Below, in pieces: positions 15,166-23,757 of a stretch of 46,147 nucleotides of DNA. A program made the translations under genes and the position numbers. The notes beneath the pieces are model-generated. The model made no database searches. It saw only the letters and a list, made by a program, of their open reading frames with translations, and had not been told where the DNA came from. Within the stretch, counting starts at the first letter, position 1; each line of letters begins with the position of its first letter. This stretch comes from Beijerinckiaceae bacterium (GTDB lineage Bacteria; Pseudomonadota; Alphaproteobacteria; Rhizobiales; Beijerinckiaceae): the NCBI GenBank assembly GCA_947478405.1, contig CANJVX010000026.1:1-46147 (forward strand). The letters are read 5' to 3'.

Positions 15166-18100
15166 ATGTCATTTTATACCTCGCTTACCGGCCTTAACGG
15201 CGCGCAGGCAGACATTGCCGCCATTTCAAACAATATTGCCAACGTCGGCACGACGGGCTTCAAGCGCGCACGTGCAGAATTCGGCGATATTTTCGCGACC
15301 TCACCCTTGCAAGCGGCAAGCTCCGCCATCGGCTCAGGCACGATTCTGAAGTCCATCAAACAGCAGTTCACTCAGGGTAATATTGAATCCTCACTGAACG
15401 CTCTCGATCTTGCCATCTCTGGCCAGGGCTTTTTCGCACTCAAGCCTAGCCTGACATCGACGCAAACGGTCTATACCCGTAACGGCGCTTTCTCGGTCAA
15501 CAATGACCGTTACGTGGTCGACTCGCAGGGCCAGCTTCTGCAGGTCTTCCCGGTCAACGCCGACGGCTCGGTCATCGCGACCGGTATTCAATCAGCACAG
15601 AACCTCCAGCTGCCTACAACCTCGGGTCTGCCGAAAGCTTCACAGACCATACAGCTCGGTCTGAACCTGCCTGCGGACGCGGAAATTATTCCGTCAAAAG
15701 CACAATATACATCCAGCAATCCGTATGTCTTCGATAAGACAAACTCCGCCACCTACAATAAATCAACCTCGATCACGATTTACGATTCACTCGGCAATCC
15801 GACCATTGCGACAATTTATTACGTCAAAACGAGCAATGCGACCGAAACGTCACCGACCAACAAGTGGCAAACGCACGTCTTCGTGGGCGACCGCGAAGTT
15901 ACGCCGCAGTTGATTGCCGCCAAGGATGATCAGTCGCGCACTTATTACATCAACAAATTCGGCCAGATTACAACAGATCCGCAATCCGTGGATCCGACCT
16001 TCAACGCGGCCGTTGCTCACCCGCTTTACAAGCAGGATGACCAAACCAACAAAACCGCATCCACAGCTGCCAGTGCAATCGGTTCGATCATCAAGACGAC
16101 CGGCTTCGACTTCGGTGACACGGACGCCACCCAAGTCACCGTCTATACCGACCCGGAAAGCTATGCGCTCACCAAGGAAGGTGGCCGCGACGAAGCCAAC
16201 CCCCCCTATTGGGGCAAGGATATGTTCAGCATCAGCGTGGACGGTTCCGAGCCGCAGTCGATTTCTATCAATGCGGGCACCTATACTGGCACGCAATTGG
16301 CCGCTGAAATGACGCGCGCCGTGAACGAGAAATTCTCAGGCCAGAAATATTTCTCGATCACAGACACATATCGCAAGGACAGCGGCGCTCTCGTCCCCGG
16401 TAATGATGTCATCCAGCTCAACCTATCCAAATTGAGCGAAGACGGCGCCATTATACCGCTCAATCCGCCGCTTGAAGTCGACCTTCTGGGTACCGGTGGC
16501 AGCGCAGGAACGCCGCAGGCCGGAAATATGATCCGTCCCGATAATAAACTCACCCTGACACGCGATCAGTTGATCTCTCTGACCCAGCAGAAGTTGAATG
16601 ACGCGCTCGCCAAGCGCCGCCTCGAACTCAGCAAGGGCGCGGATTGGCCCGATGCATCCAATCCACCCATCACGGTCGGCTATGATGTCAGTGCACGCGC
16701 ACTCACCTTCACGGTTGACCCTGCACAGCTGGGCGCGGATTCGAACGAACCCGCGGCTCGCTTCAACTCGATCCAGGTCTTCAACCCGACCTCGCTCTCC
16801 AACGACCTGGGCGTCCCGCCCCGTTCGGGAAGCACGGACACGTTGATCCGCGCCAACACGGTCTGGACTGGCAATGCCACGCTGCCATCAGGAGATTATA
16901 TTCTCGATCCCCGCGAACAGCGTACAGGCATCAAAATCAGCTATAACAAAGATACACGCCAATTTGTCTTCGCATCCGGCTCAACCGGCGAAACCTCCGG
17001 CATCAAAGTTGGCCGCTCGGAAATCGCACAAGAAGCGACCGCTCAGGTCGCCGCCTATGACATGAGCGCGGTCATCTTCGCTGATGCGACGGCTTCCAAC
17101 CCACTGGACATTTCCTTTGAAGTGAACGGTCGCCCGATGTCGCTGAAATATTCACCGACCGTGCCCCAGCCTTTTCCCATTGTCACCACGACACAGGGAA
17201 ATTCTGTTCAAACGGCACCGACTGTCGTAACCACGGATGGTAACTCTACAACCCGTGAAGTATCAATTGTCACTTTTAACGCTCTCGCGGCTGGACAAAG
17301 TGTCACAATTGCGGGTCAAACGCTTACCGCATCTACGGCCTTGACTTCGGCGCAAGTTGCCAGCGCATTTGACGGAACCACCGTAACCGGCGCGACCCTC
17401 TCAGGAACCTTGACCCTCTGGACCAAGGGCAATGCCAGTGGATCAACGCTGACATACACCAGCGCGACTTCCAATTCTAATGTGACTAATATAGTAGTCA
17501 CCACCCCGGCGGCCCGAACAGAGACCGCCAGCCTCAAGTTTCAGGCGATGACGACTGGCCAGAGCCTTACGGTTGCGGGTAAAACCCTCACCGCTACCGC
17601 AGAGCTAACCGCCGCGAATGTCGCGGCGGCCTTTGGTGGCACAACCGTCTCCGGCGCCAATGTCACAGGGTCTTTCTCCTCCGATTGGGCCGCTGGTACA
17701 GCATTAGCGGATACAATCATCTTCACCAGCACAACAGTAATGGCGAACGTAGACGATCTGACCTTCAGCCCGAAGGGCACGAAGGAAGATTTCTTCCGTC
17801 AGCTCGATCAACAAATCCCGGTGAATTTCGCTCCGACGAAAAAGATCGAAGCCACTACAACCCAGGCCGAGAAGCAGACGATCGACATCTACGGTCGTAT
17901 CATGACCGGCGATAAATTCGAGCTGACGCTGACTTTGCCTGGCAAGACACCCTCAGAGCAGACGCTGACGGTTGATCTGTCATCACCTACACCGGCGCTT
18001 ACCGAAACCTCAACTCTCGATGATCGTATCACAGCGCTCGGCAATGCAATCGACGACGCAATTACAACTGCCTATGGCAGCTCGTCTCCAGCGGTGACAG

Positions 18101-19941
18101 TCAATGCCAGCGGCAACAAGATCGACTTCACTTATGTGACCGCCAGTACCACACCGAGTGTTTTGGTTGCATTGAAGCAGACCACGCGTGGGTCTGACGC
18201 CTCCTATTTGGGAACAGTGGAACTCACAGATCAGTCAGTTCTGACCGCAAAGACAATCCGCACTGATGGCACAGCTTCAACGGCGACCCAGTTCGATATA
18301 ACCATGCGTGACCCGGACAATAACGCGCCAGTCTTCCATGTCGGTGATGTTTACCGCATTACCATTCCCAACGATATGGGAAGTGAGAAGACATATGACA
18401 TTGAGGTTCCAGCTACAGGTTCATATGTCGTTGGCGACACTCTGTCACTCAAAGATTTCGTCGACGCCTTGAAGTCCTCATCCGACCTTCCCAGCGAAAT
18501 GAGCCTTTCCTACCTGCAGGGGGCGACGGATACATTCACGACGCGTATTGGTGACTCCGGAAATATACCGGGCAATGTCGTCTTCGAGAAGATCAAGAAT
18601 TGTTCGAATACAGGCAGCTCTGTTGCCACCAAGACCGTCCGCCCCTCACCGATCGGCCTGTTCTACTTCGATCATGACGGCAATAATCTTGAAGTGAACG
18701 GAGATCGCACGGGCAAATCTTTCCGCATGAATGTGCGCGTCGACGGTATTGTCAAAACTGCTCTGCCGGTGGGCGCAGCCAATAATCCCAATGGCACCAA
18801 TGGCGTTCAAATCGGTCAGGCGAAAGCAATCAGTCTCAACAAGGGCAGCAACGAATTGCTGGGTGTTGGCCTCAGTGCGAACGTCAATTATGTCTCCGGT
18901 ACCGGCCTGCACTCTACCGCAGCCACCGCGATCGGCCAGACAGCCATCACCTCCATGAGCCAGACGTTCTTCTTAAACGAAAGCCTCGGTGAAAACCGGA
19001 TGACCTTCACGGTCGATGGTATCGTCGGCACGATCACCCTGCCGATCCGTGCCTATACCGGAGATACTTTTGCAACCGCCATTCAGGATCGTGTCAATCA
19101 GATCCAGGATTCAAAGAGCGGGCGCATTGTTTCAGGTGTTACGGTGAAATTCGATCCTGATGCCAATCGCCTGATCTTCACATCAGGAACGTCCGGCCAG
19201 AATTCGCAGATCAATGTCGTCGGCCACCCGAACTTCGGTTTGGGCAAAGTGACACAGACCGCGGGCTCCGTGCCGACGATCACCAATCTGCAGCAGGCAA
19301 CCGACGACCAAGGCAACAAGCTCTATGTCACCGCAGATGGTCAGGTCACAACATCTGATCCAGGTTCACAGCAGAACTGGTTCCCGCTCTATCTGACTGA
19401 AGGACAGTTGACCTTCGACACGATCGGTAAGCTGATTTCACCGAAGGAAGGCGTGATCTACTCGCCCTTCGATCCGCAGAACGGTTCCGACTTGCTGCGT
19501 CTGAATATTGACTACGGCAAATATTCGACACAGTTCTCGTCGCCATTCTCGGTGTTGTCGCTCTCACAAGACGGTTATCCGTCAGGTTCGCTCAACGGTT
19601 TGGACATCGATGCGGGTGGCACGATTCGTGCTAACTATACGAATGGGCAGACGGTCGCCCTCGGTAAGGTGATGATTGCTAACTTCGCCAACCCGAACGG
19701 CCTGAAGCAAATTGGTAATGCAAATTACGTCGCAACCTCAACGTCGGGCCAAGTGGTGCTCGGTCAGGCGGGTGCCGACGGGTTCGGAAACATCAAGGCG
19801 GGCGCTCTCGAGCGCTCAAACGTCGATATCACGGAAGAGCTGGTCAATCTCATTACTGCCCAGAGAAACTTCCAAGCCAACGCGAAGGCGATCGAAACGA
19901 CAACGCAATTGTCGCAAACGATCATCCAGATCCGCGGCTAA
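15166..19941 (+). CDS. flgE: Giant flagellar hook protein FlgE (1591 aa) with tandem repeats
   Basis: Hook subunit. The N-terminus 'MSFYTSLTGLNGAQADIAAISNNIANVGTTGFKR' and C-terminus 'GALERSNVDITEELVNLITAQRNFQANAKAIE' are those of a true FlgE, with 'ALDLAISGQGFFAL' after the first helix. The total of 1591 residues is about four times the ~400 of enteric FlgE; the extra mass is in the middle, surface-exposed domains. Two adjacent ~89-residue repeats lie at about residues 700-868, each with 'GQS(V/L)T(I/V)AG(Q/K)TLTA' and 'VA.AF.GTTV.GA', a beta-sandwich-like repeat seen in secreted adhesins. No frameshift or internal stop interrupts it. It is in the flgB-flgL operon. Ser/Thr content is high. 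Confidence 0.93.
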   Translation: MSFYTSLTGLNGAQADIAAISNNIANVGTTGFKRARAEFGDIFATSPLQAASSAIGSGTILKSIKQQFTQGNIESSLNALDLAISGQGFFALKPSLTSTQTVYTRNGAFSVNNDRYVVDSQGQLLQVFPVNADGSVIATGIQSAQNLQLPTTSGLPKASQTIQLGLNLPADAEIIPSKAQYTSSNPYVFDKTNSATYNKSTSITIYDSLGNPTIATIYYVKTSNATETSPTNKWQTHVFVGDREVTPQLIAAKDDQSRTYYINKFGQITTDPQSVDPTFNAAVAHPLYKQDDQTNKTASTAASAIGSIIKTTGFDFGDTDATQVTVYTDPESYALTKEGGRDEANPPYWGKDMFSISVDGSEPQSISINAGTYTGTQLAAEMTRAVNEKFSGQKYFSITDTYRKDSGALVPGNDVIQLNLSKLSEDGAIIPLNPPLEVDLLGTGGSAGTPQAGNMIRPDNKLTLTRDQLISLTQQKLNDALAKRRLELSKGADWPDASNPPITVGYDVSARALTFTVDPAQLGADSNEPAARFNSIQVFNPTSLSNDLGVPPRSGSTDTLIRANTVWTGNATLPSGDYILDPREQRTGIKISYNKDTRQFVFASGSTGETSGIKVGRSEIAQEATAQVAAYDMSAVIFADATASNPLDISFEVNGRPMSLKYSPTVPQPFPIVTTTQGNSVQTAPTVVTTDGNSTTREVSIVTFNALAAGQSVTIAGQTLTASTALTSAQVASAFDGTTVTGATLSGTLTLWTKGNASGSTLTYTSATSNSNVTNIVVTTPAARTETASLKFQAMTTGQSLTVAGKTLTATAELTAANVAAAFGGTTVSGANVTGSFSSDWAAGTALADTIIFTSTTVMANVDDLTFSPKGTKEDFFRQLDQQIPVNFAPTKKIEATTTQAEKQTIDIYGRIMTGDKFELTLTLPGKTPSEQTLTVDLSSPTPALTETSTLDDRITALGNAIDDAITTAYGSSSPAVTVNASGNKIDFTYVTASTTPSVLVALKQTTRGSDASYLGTVELTDQSVLTAKTIRTDGTASTATQFDITMRDPDNNAPVFHVGDVYRITIPNDMGSEKTYDIEVPATGSYVVGDTLSLKDFVDALKSSSDLPSEMSLSYLQGATDTFTTRIGDSGNIPGNVVFEKIKNCSNTGSSVATKTVRPSPIGLFYFDHDGNNLEVNGDRTGKSFRMNVRVDGIVKTALPVGAANNPNGTNGVQIGQAKAISLNKGSNELLGVGLSANVNYVSGTGLHSTAATAIGQTAITSMSQTFFLNESLGENRMTFTVDGIVGTITLPIRAYTGDTFATAIQDRVNQIQDSKSGRIVSGVTVKFDPDANRLIFTSGTSGQNSQINVVGHPNFGLGKVTQTAGSVPTITNLQQATDDQGNKLYVTADGQVTTSDPGSQQNWFPLYLTEGQLTFDTIGKLISPKEGVIYSPFDPQNGSDLLRLNIDYGKYSTQFSSPFSVLSLSQDGYPSGSLNGLDIDAGGTIRANYTNGQTVALGKVMIANFANPNGLKQIGNANYVATSTSGQVVLGQAGADGFGNIKAGALERSNVDITEELVNLITAQRNFQANAKAIETTTQLSQTIIQIRG
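17263..17772 (+). repeat. Two tandem ~89-residue repeats inside flgE
   Basis: Unit 1 begins near 17263 and unit 2 near 17530. Both encode a strand with GQS-[V/L]-T-[I/V]-AG then TLTA, a helix-like 'VA.AF', and TTV-[T/S]-GA. Similar at protein level, diverged at DNA level, so the duplication is not recent. Confidence 0.75.
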
Positions 19942-19964
19942 TATTGACTAAGGGGACGTAGTCA

Positions 19965-20711
19965 ATGGAACGCCTGGTTCAAGTCACATCGAACTCGATG
20001 CGAATACATGCAGAGAATCAGCGGCTCATTGCCGCTGGTCTCGCAAACCAGAATACAATCGCGTTCAAACGCGATTACGCCAATTCAAGCTCCGCTTATT
20101 TTGCGGGACCTGAAGGGGCAGACCGCGTTTATCCGACACGCTCTGAAAATGCAGTTGATCTCGACGTTGGCAAGGTTATTCCAACAGAGAACCCGATGGA
20201 CGTTGCTATTGAAGGCAACGGCTTCATTGCCACCAAAAAAGATAATGGTGAAGACAGGCTCTCTCGTCGCGGCGATCTACGTGTGGGCGCAGACCGGCTT
20301 TTGCGCAATGGCGAAGGTCTCCTCGTGCAAGGCGACGTCGGCAACATCACCGTTCCGCCGCATGAGACGATGGAGGTCACGCGCGATGGCACAATCCTCG
20401 TGCGTCCGCCTGGCTCCGAAGTCACGGCTCCTGCGACCGCTATTGGCCGCCTGAAACTCGTCAACGCACCACCGGCAAATGTTGCAAAGGGTCCCGACGG
20501 GCTGTTGCAAACCCGTGATAAAAGTGTGCCGCAGGCCGATGCCAATATTACCCTGAATACGAAAGGGCTTGAGGCGTCGAACGTCAGCCCCATCGAAACG
20601 ATGGTTGAAATGCTGAATGCCTCCCGCAATTTTGAATTGAACGTCAAGCTTTTGGCTACAGCCAAAGAACTCGACACAGAAACCTCGAAACTGATGCGTT
20701 CCGACCGCTAA
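19965..20711 (+). CDS. flgF: Proximal rod protein FlgF
   Basis: FlgF joins proximal and distal rod. The 248-residue protein begins 'MERLVQVTSNSMRIHAENQRLIAAGLANQNTIAFKRD', a variant of the rod N-terminal helix, and ends with 'GLEASNVSPIETMVEMLNASRNFELNVKLL', typical of FlgF. The core 'NPMDVAIEGNGFIATKKDNGEDRLSRRGDL' is the FlgF/G-type beta domain. It starts at ATG 19965 with AAGGGG ten bases upstream, 23 bases after flgE, and is followed by flgG after 28 bases. Length is normal. Confidence 0.92.
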   Translation: MERLVQVTSNSMRIHAENQRLIAAGLANQNTIAFKRDYANSSSAYFAGPEGADRVYPTRSENAVDLDVGKVIPTENPMDVAIEGNGFIATKKDNGEDRLSRRGDLRVGADRLLRNGEGLLVQGDVGNITVPPHETMEVTRDGTILVRPPGSEVTAPATAIGRLKLVNAPPANVAKGPDGLLQTRDKSVPQADANITLNTKGLEASNVSPIETMVEMLNASRNFELNVKLLATAKELDTETSKLMRSDR

Positions 20712-20739
20712 GTCGTGACTGAGATCTAGGAGCACACAG

Positions 20740-21525
20740 ATGCCTGACGCCCTTCACGTAGCCAAAACCGGTTTGAATGCGCAGCAGCAGCGCATGACCG
20801 TCATTTCGAACAATCTGGCCAACGTCAACACGGTCGGTTTCAAACGCGACCGCGCCAATTTCGAAAGCCTGCTCTATCAGAACTTCCGCGATTCAGGTTC
20901 GCAGACCTCGCAATCAACACAGTCGCCGACGGGTCTTGCCATCGGTACGGGTGTGCGAATTGTCTCATCTGAAAAGCTCTATAATCAAGGCAATATCATT
21001 AACACCGATAATTCGCTTGATCTCGTGGTTGATGGACCGGGCTTCTTCCAGGTGCTGACACCCGGCGGACAGGTCGCCTATACACGCGCCGGTAATTTTA
21101 CCAAGAATGCGCAGGGTCAGGTTGTGACGGCAAACGGCTATCCGCTGGAACCGGCCATTACGATCCCTGCAAATGCGACTTCGATTTCAATCTCGAAAGA
21201 CGGCATTGTCTCCGTATCGACACCTGGATCGACCAAACTCGATCAGGCTGGGCAGATTGAACTGGCCACTTTCCCTAATACGGCCGGTCTGAAGCCCATC
21301 GGTGAATCCTTTGTTCTCGCCACCCCCTCTTCAGGTGATCCGACGGTTGGTGCACCAGGCTCCAATGGTGCAGGCAAGCTTATCCAGGGCGCGCTTGAAT
21401 CATCCAACGTCAATGTCGTTGAAGAATTGGTCAGCATGATCGAAACGCAGCGCGCCTACGAAGTGAATTCAAAGGCCATCAGCGCCGTCGACGGCATGAT
21501 GAAATTCCTCACGCAAAATATCTAA
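20740..21525 (+). CDS. flgG: Distal rod protein FlgG
   Basis: FlgG forms the distal rod that passes through the P and L rings. The 261-residue length is exact for the family. N-terminus 'MPDALHVAKTGLNAQQQRMTVISNNLANVNTVGFKRD' and C-terminus 'GALESSNVNVVEELVSMIETQRAYEVNSKAISAVDGM' are diagnostic. It also has the FlgG-type 'GTGVRIVSSEKLYNQGNIINTDNSLDLVVDGPGFFQV'. A strong Shine-Dalgarno (TAGGAG) precedes it. It lies between flgF and flgH, 11 bases before the latter. Confidence 0.96.
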   Translation: MPDALHVAKTGLNAQQQRMTVISNNLANVNTVGFKRDRANFESLLYQNFRDSGSQTSQSTQSPTGLAIGTGVRIVSSEKLYNQGNIINTDNSLDLVVDGPGFFQVLTPGGQVAYTRAGNFTKNAQGQVVTANGYPLEPAITIPANATSISISKDGIVSVSTPGSTKLDQAGQIELATFPNTAGLKPIGESFVLATPSSGDPTVGAPGSNGAGKLIQGALESSNVNVVEELVSMIETQRAYEVNSKAISAVDGMMKFLTQNI

Positions 21526-21536
21526 AGGCTCTGGTC

Positions 21537-22217
21537 ATGAAGCCCGCACTTGCCATCACACTCGCTATGACGCTCGCGCTCGGCGCATGTTCGTCCTTCC
21601 GCGAGGCAAAGATCTCCGAACAGTTCCAGATGAACTACGACGAGGTTGTTCCCGTGCGAGTTGCCTCGCCCGACGGCGCGATCTATTCGCGCTCTCAGGC
21701 TGGATTTTTCCTTGGCGATCGGCGCGCACAGCGCGTCGGTGATGTTCTGACCGTTAATCTCGTTGAAACGATGCAAGCCAGCAAGTCGAATGACGCAGCC
21801 ATTGATACCAAAGGGTCGACAGCGATCGCACCGCCCACAGGCTTTTTTGGGACAGGCCTGAACATTCCAGGAGTGCGCTCTGGCGCTCTCGATATGACAT
21901 CGGAAAGCAAGTTTGCCGGCAATGGAGCAGCAAACCAGAGTAACTCGATTTCTGGCAAGGTCACCGTTGTCGTCACACGCGTGTATGAGAATGGCAATCT
22001 CTGGGTCCAGGGCCAGAAAATGCTTACCCTCAATCAGGGTGAAGAATATGTACGTGTCGAAGGGCTAGTCCGTCCAGAAGACATTGGCCCTGGAAACACT
22101 GTCGATTCCAGCCGCGTTGGTCAGGCCAAGATTAGCTACACCGGTGCCGGTGCAGTTCATGACGCGACGAAGCAAGGCTGGTTCGGCCGCTTCTTCTCCC
22201 TTGTTTCACCGCTGTAA
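21537..22217 (+). CDS. flgH: L-ring lipoprotein FlgH
   Basis: FlgH makes the outer-membrane L ring. The 226-residue protein has a signal peptide with lipobox LALGAC (Cys18). Conserved blocks include 'RRAQRVGDVLTVNLVE', 'NSISGKVTVVVTRVYENGNLWVQGQKMLTLNQGEEYVRVEGLVRP' and 'SRVGQAKISYTGAGAV', all typical of FlgH. It follows flgG by 11 bases and precedes flgI by 13. Its partner ring protein FlgI and chaperone FlgA are in this window; the FlgP/FlgT accessory ring proteins at 3030-4568 would surround the L/P rings. Confidence 0.96.
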   Translation: MKPALAITLAMTLALGACSSFREAKISEQFQMNYDEVVPVRVASPDGAIYSRSQAGFFLGDRRAQRVGDVLTVNLVETMQASKSNDAAIDTKGSTAIAPPTGFFGTGLNIPGVRSGALDMTSESKFAGNGAANQSNSISGKVTVVVTRVYENGNLWVQGQKMLTLNQGEEYVRVEGLVRPEDIGPGNTVDSSRVGQAKISYTGAGAVHDATKQGWFGRFFSLVSPL

Positions 22218-22230
22218 GGAGATAGCCGGA

Positions 22231-23409
22231 ATGACCCGCATCACCCTCCGCATAATCCTTGCAGCACTGTTAATGACGGTCGGCGCGCATGAAGTTTTAG
22301 CGCAAGCACAAACAATGTCTGCGGCTGCTGGCAATTCTGGGCCTGTTGCCACAGACCGTGTAAAAGACGTAGCCACAATTGGCGGCGTACGTTCCAACCA
22401 GCTCGTTGGTTATGGGATTGTTGTTGGTCTGAATGGCACCGGCGATGGTAACGTGGCAGCGACATCTCAAACTGTTCAGAGCCTGATGCAGCGCTTTGGT
22501 CTGACAGTCGATGCAAATGCCGTCAACGCGAAAAATACCGCCGCGGTGATGGTGACAGCGGAACTACCCGCCTTCGCCAAGCCTGGTCAGAAGATCGACG
22601 TGACAGTGGCCGCTCTATCGAAAGCGACCAGCCTTCGTGGCGGCTCACTCTTGATCACCCAACTCATTGGCTCGGACAATGAAACCTATGCTGTGGCGCA
22701 GGGCAACCTCGCCGTTGGCGGCCTCGGCATCACCGGCAATGACGGCTCAAAAGTCTCGGTCAATGTGCCAACCGTCGGCCGCATCCCCAGCGGCGCATCA
22801 GTCGAGCGAATGGTGAATAATCCCTTCGAGACGGCCGCGGCCCTGATGATTAATCTGAATACGTCAGATTTTACCAATTCAATGCGTCTGGCCGATGCGA
22901 TAAACAAGACAATTGGTTCGGGCACCGCCCAGGCCCTCGATGGAACCACAGTCAAGGTTATAGCACCGCGCGATCCGGACAAGCGCGTCGCATTCATGGC
23001 GGCCATCGAAGAGATCAAAATTGGTCCCTCTCAGCCACCCGCCCGCGTGATCGTCAATTCCCGTACGGGAACAATTGTCATCAGCGAAGGTGTGCGTGTG
23101 ACGCCGGCTGCTGTCTCGCATGGTAGCCTCACTGTACGCATCAAAGAAAACCAGAATGTAACACCGGGCGCGCCGACCGTCGTCAATCAGAACCAAGTTG
23201 TTCAAGGTGGCGCCCCTGTACAGACACAGAATAGTCAGATTACGGTCGATGCACCGCCTGCCCGAACCTTCCTCTTTGCACCTGACGTGCAGCTCTCGAG
23301 CATCGTCGATGCGATCAATGCGGTTGGCGCCTCGCCCTCCGATATTGTCGCAATTCTCGAAGCTCTGAAACAAGCTGGCGCGTTGCATGCTGAACTCGTG
23401 GTGATCTAA
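22231..23409 (+). CDS. flgI: P-ring protein FlgI
   Basis: FlgI forms the periplasmic P ring around the rod. The product is 392 residues from ATG 22231, which is preceded by AAGGAG; a longer in-frame ORF from 22084 lies inside flgH and is not used. There is a cleavable signal peptide (to about residue 25, ending VLAQA). Family blocks: 'RVKDVATIGGVRSNQLVGYGIVVGLNGTGDG', 'SLRGGSLLITQL', 'LNTSDFTNSMRLADAIN' and the C-terminal 'LKQAGALHAELVVI'. All are typical. flgJ follows after 3 bases. Confidence 0.96.
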   Translation: MTRITLRIILAALLMTVGAHEVLAQAQTMSAAAGNSGPVATDRVKDVATIGGVRSNQLVGYGIVVGLNGTGDGNVAATSQTVQSLMQRFGLTVDANAVNAKNTAAVMVTAELPAFAKPGQKIDVTVAALSKATSLRGGSLLITQLIGSDNETYAVAQGNLAVGGLGITGNDGSKVSVNVPTVGRIPSGASVERMVNNPFETAAALMINLNTSDFTNSMRLADAINKTIGSGTAQALDGTTVKVIAPRDPDKRVAFMAAIEEIKIGPSQPPARVIVNSRTGTIVISEGVRVTPAAVSHGSLTVRIKENQNVTPGAPTVVNQNQVVQGGAPVQTQNSQITVDAPPARTFLFAPDVQLSSIVDAINAVGASPSDIVAILEALKQAGALHAELVVI

Positions 23410-23412
23410 GCC

Positions 23413-23754
23413 ATGGAGGGAATTGCACCCAGAGCAAGCGGCGGCCTAAGCTCGCTTTCAATCGACCAAAGCCGGCAATACGGCAAGAAGCCAACCTTGC
23501 TCCAAGCGGGCAAGGCCTTCGAAGGCCTCTTCATGAACACCATGATGAAGTCGATGCGCGACGCGCAGATTGAAGGCGGCTTGCTGGACAACGAACACGA
23601 AAAACCGTTCCGCGCCATGCTGGATCAGGCCTATTCGGATCTGGCCGTCAAAAATATGCGCCTCGGCCTGGCCGAAAATATCGAGCGCCAATTTACGCCG
23701 CAGATTGGCAAGAAAAATGCAGAAGTTCCCCCGATGGCGAAGGGGAAAGACTAA
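23413..23754 (+). CDS. flgJ: Rod-binding protein FlgJ (N-terminal domain only)
   Basis: FlgJ caps the growing rod. This 113-residue version has only the rod-cap domain: 'KAFEGLFMNTMMKSMRDAQ', a gap and 'AMLDQAYSDLAVKNMRLGLAE'. The C-terminal muramidase domain of enteric FlgJ is absent, as is usual in alphaproteobacteria. The peptidoglycan-cutting activity is probably supplied by the separate transglycosylase gene at 30124-31137. It starts three bases after flgI and ends three bases before flgK. Confidence 0.93.
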   Translation: MEGIAPRASGGLSSLSIDQSRQYGKKPTLLQAGKAFEGLFMNTMMKSMRDAQIEGGLLDNEHEKPFRAMLDQAYSDLAVKNMRLGLAENIERQFTPQIGKKNAEVPPMAKGKD

Positions 23755-23757
23755 ACT

